The position numbers were made by a program, and so were the translations under genes. DNA of 64,000 nt, taken from the NCBI GenBank assembly GCA_946803715.1, contig CAMPET010000009.1:1-64000 (forward strand). Direction: 5' to 3'. The notes below the pieces were generated by a model. The model was given only the letters and a program-made list of their open reading frames with translations, had not been told where the DNA came from and did no database searches. This document shows positions 63,856-64,000 of the stretch, piece after piece (the first letter of the stretch is position 1; each line of letters starts with the position of its first letter). This DNA is from Beroe ovata (taxonomy: Eukaryota; Ctenophora; Nuda; Beroida; Beroidae).

Positions 63856-64000
63856 CCATGTGTGTTTTGTCTTAATGTTTATCGCACAGTCTATTGAAAT
63901 GCATGGAAAGAAATGAGCTAAATAGTGGCTACAGAATGACACCACTATTACGCAATAAAAATGTTACCCTGACAGCGCCTTGAAAGTATAATGTTGTCAC
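62037..64000. other. Unassigned 3' end of window
   Basis: Presumed intron of the ABTB2-like gene. Open frames at 62220-62546, 62666-63076 and 63079-63393 lack splice support and show no similarity to the expected continuation. An AC microsatellite is at 63818-63853. Confidence 0.5.
63818..63853. repeat. (AC)n microsatellite
   Basis: About 18 uninterrupted AC dinucleotides. Confidence 0.97.

Overview
The window is nuclear DNA of an animal. The protein-coding genes are interrupted by many short GT-AG introns, the standard genetic code fits every reconstructed gene, and the gene set (CaMKII, XMAP215/CKAP5, HACE1, inositol monophosphatase, a MATE transporter and an ABTB2-like gene) is metazoan. 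The compact introns, very high allelic divergence and nested genes would suit an early-branching invertebrate such as a sponge, but the sequence alone does not fix the phylum.

Layout. (1) 706-6466, plus: last 15 visible exons of a long coiled-coil protein with a Ser-Pro/Arg-rich tail. (2) 7475-16333, minus: a complete 14-exon CaMKII, tail-to-tail with gene 1 and head-to-head with CKAP5. (3) 17526-50297, plus: a complete XMAP215/chTOG/CKAP5 microtubule polymerase of about 54 exons. Its introns house other genes: an inverted pair of tRNA-Val(UAC) genes, a 3-exon inositol monophosphatase on the same strand, and two single-exon genes on the opposite strand. One of those is a MATE transporter. The other is an unrecognised secreted protein with tryptophan-pentad repeats and a Lys/Glu-rich coiled-coil tail. 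(4) 52625-55400, plus: a tentative six-exon gene that I do not recognise. (5) 57801-60506, plus: HACE1, with its whole coding region in one exon. (6) From 60872, plus: the 5' part of an ABTB2/BTBD11-like gene.

Assembly. Single-N joins at 19743, 32871, 41934 and 44518 are each flanked by diverged direct copies of the same sequence. The pattern fits unmerged allelic contig ends. It duplicates CKAP5 exon 5, exons 32-35 with part of 36, and part of exon 37 with exons 38-40. A CKAP5 reading frame of about 2066 codons closes only when one copy of each is used. Another single N is at 46500 and a 17-N gap lies in a GT repeat at 27395-27411.

Best leads: the tryptophan-pentad protein; a perfect 56-bp inverted repeat in CKAP5 intron 2; a tandem repeat that copies the 3' end and splice donor of a CaMKII exon; and a paired GC-rich repeat found about 430-480 bp upstream of both the CKAP5 and HACE1 start codons. 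The genes here look like ordinary neighbours rather than one pathway. CKAP5 and HACE1 share a promoter-proximal repeat; the nested genes share CKAP5's transcription unit.
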